A stretch of 47,608 nt of DNA. It comes from Rubrivivax sp. (GTDB lineage: Bacteria > Pseudomonadota > Gammaproteobacteria > Burkholderiales > Burkholderiaceae_C). Both the position numbers and the translations under genes were made by a program. Below, in pieces: positions 47,582 to 47,608 of this stretch (positions are counted from its first letter, which is position 1; every line of letters starts with the position of its first letter). The notes under the pieces were generated by a model, which made no database searches, had not been told where the DNA came from, and saw nothing but the letters and a program-made list of their open reading frames with translations. The stretch lies in contig JALHOU010000011.1 in assembly GCA_022842825.1 (NCBI GenBank), positions 1 to 47,608 of the forward strand. Reading direction: 5' to 3'.

Positions 47582-47608
47582 CGCGGCGCCGGCGCGCGCC
47601 GCTCGGCC

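Overview
High-GC chromosomal window, probably Burkholderiales. This is inferred from the gene neighbourhoods (smpB/ratA/rnfH/guaB-guaA, phaR, ispDF, mfd) rather than from a search. About 40 protein-coding genes and one tRNA are supported. Housekeeping blocks: tadA-ldcA with a peptide ABC system; guaB-MFS-guaA; smpB/ratA/rnfH; metC-like, rimO and phaR; tRNA-Val(GAC); relA; bdhA; an OmpR/EnvZ-type pair; ispD-ispF; mfd-serB; an iron-type ABC binding protein; hrpA. An accessory stretch of about 6.3-18 kb carries a DUF1269-TolC-MacA-MacB efflux operon, several DUF genes, and at least three apparent gene remnants plus one frameshifted small ORF. I saw no CRISPR array, rRNA, prophage or transposon, and no clear new defence system. 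The best leads are: a four-domain rhodanese-like protein with a single cysteine; an MFS transporter embedded between guaB and guaA; a peptide-binding protein that appears both lipidated and C-terminally membrane anchored; a DUF1269 gene coupled to an efflux operon; and palindromic divergent -10 elements between gene pairs. All family calls come from reading translated sequence; no database search was run.
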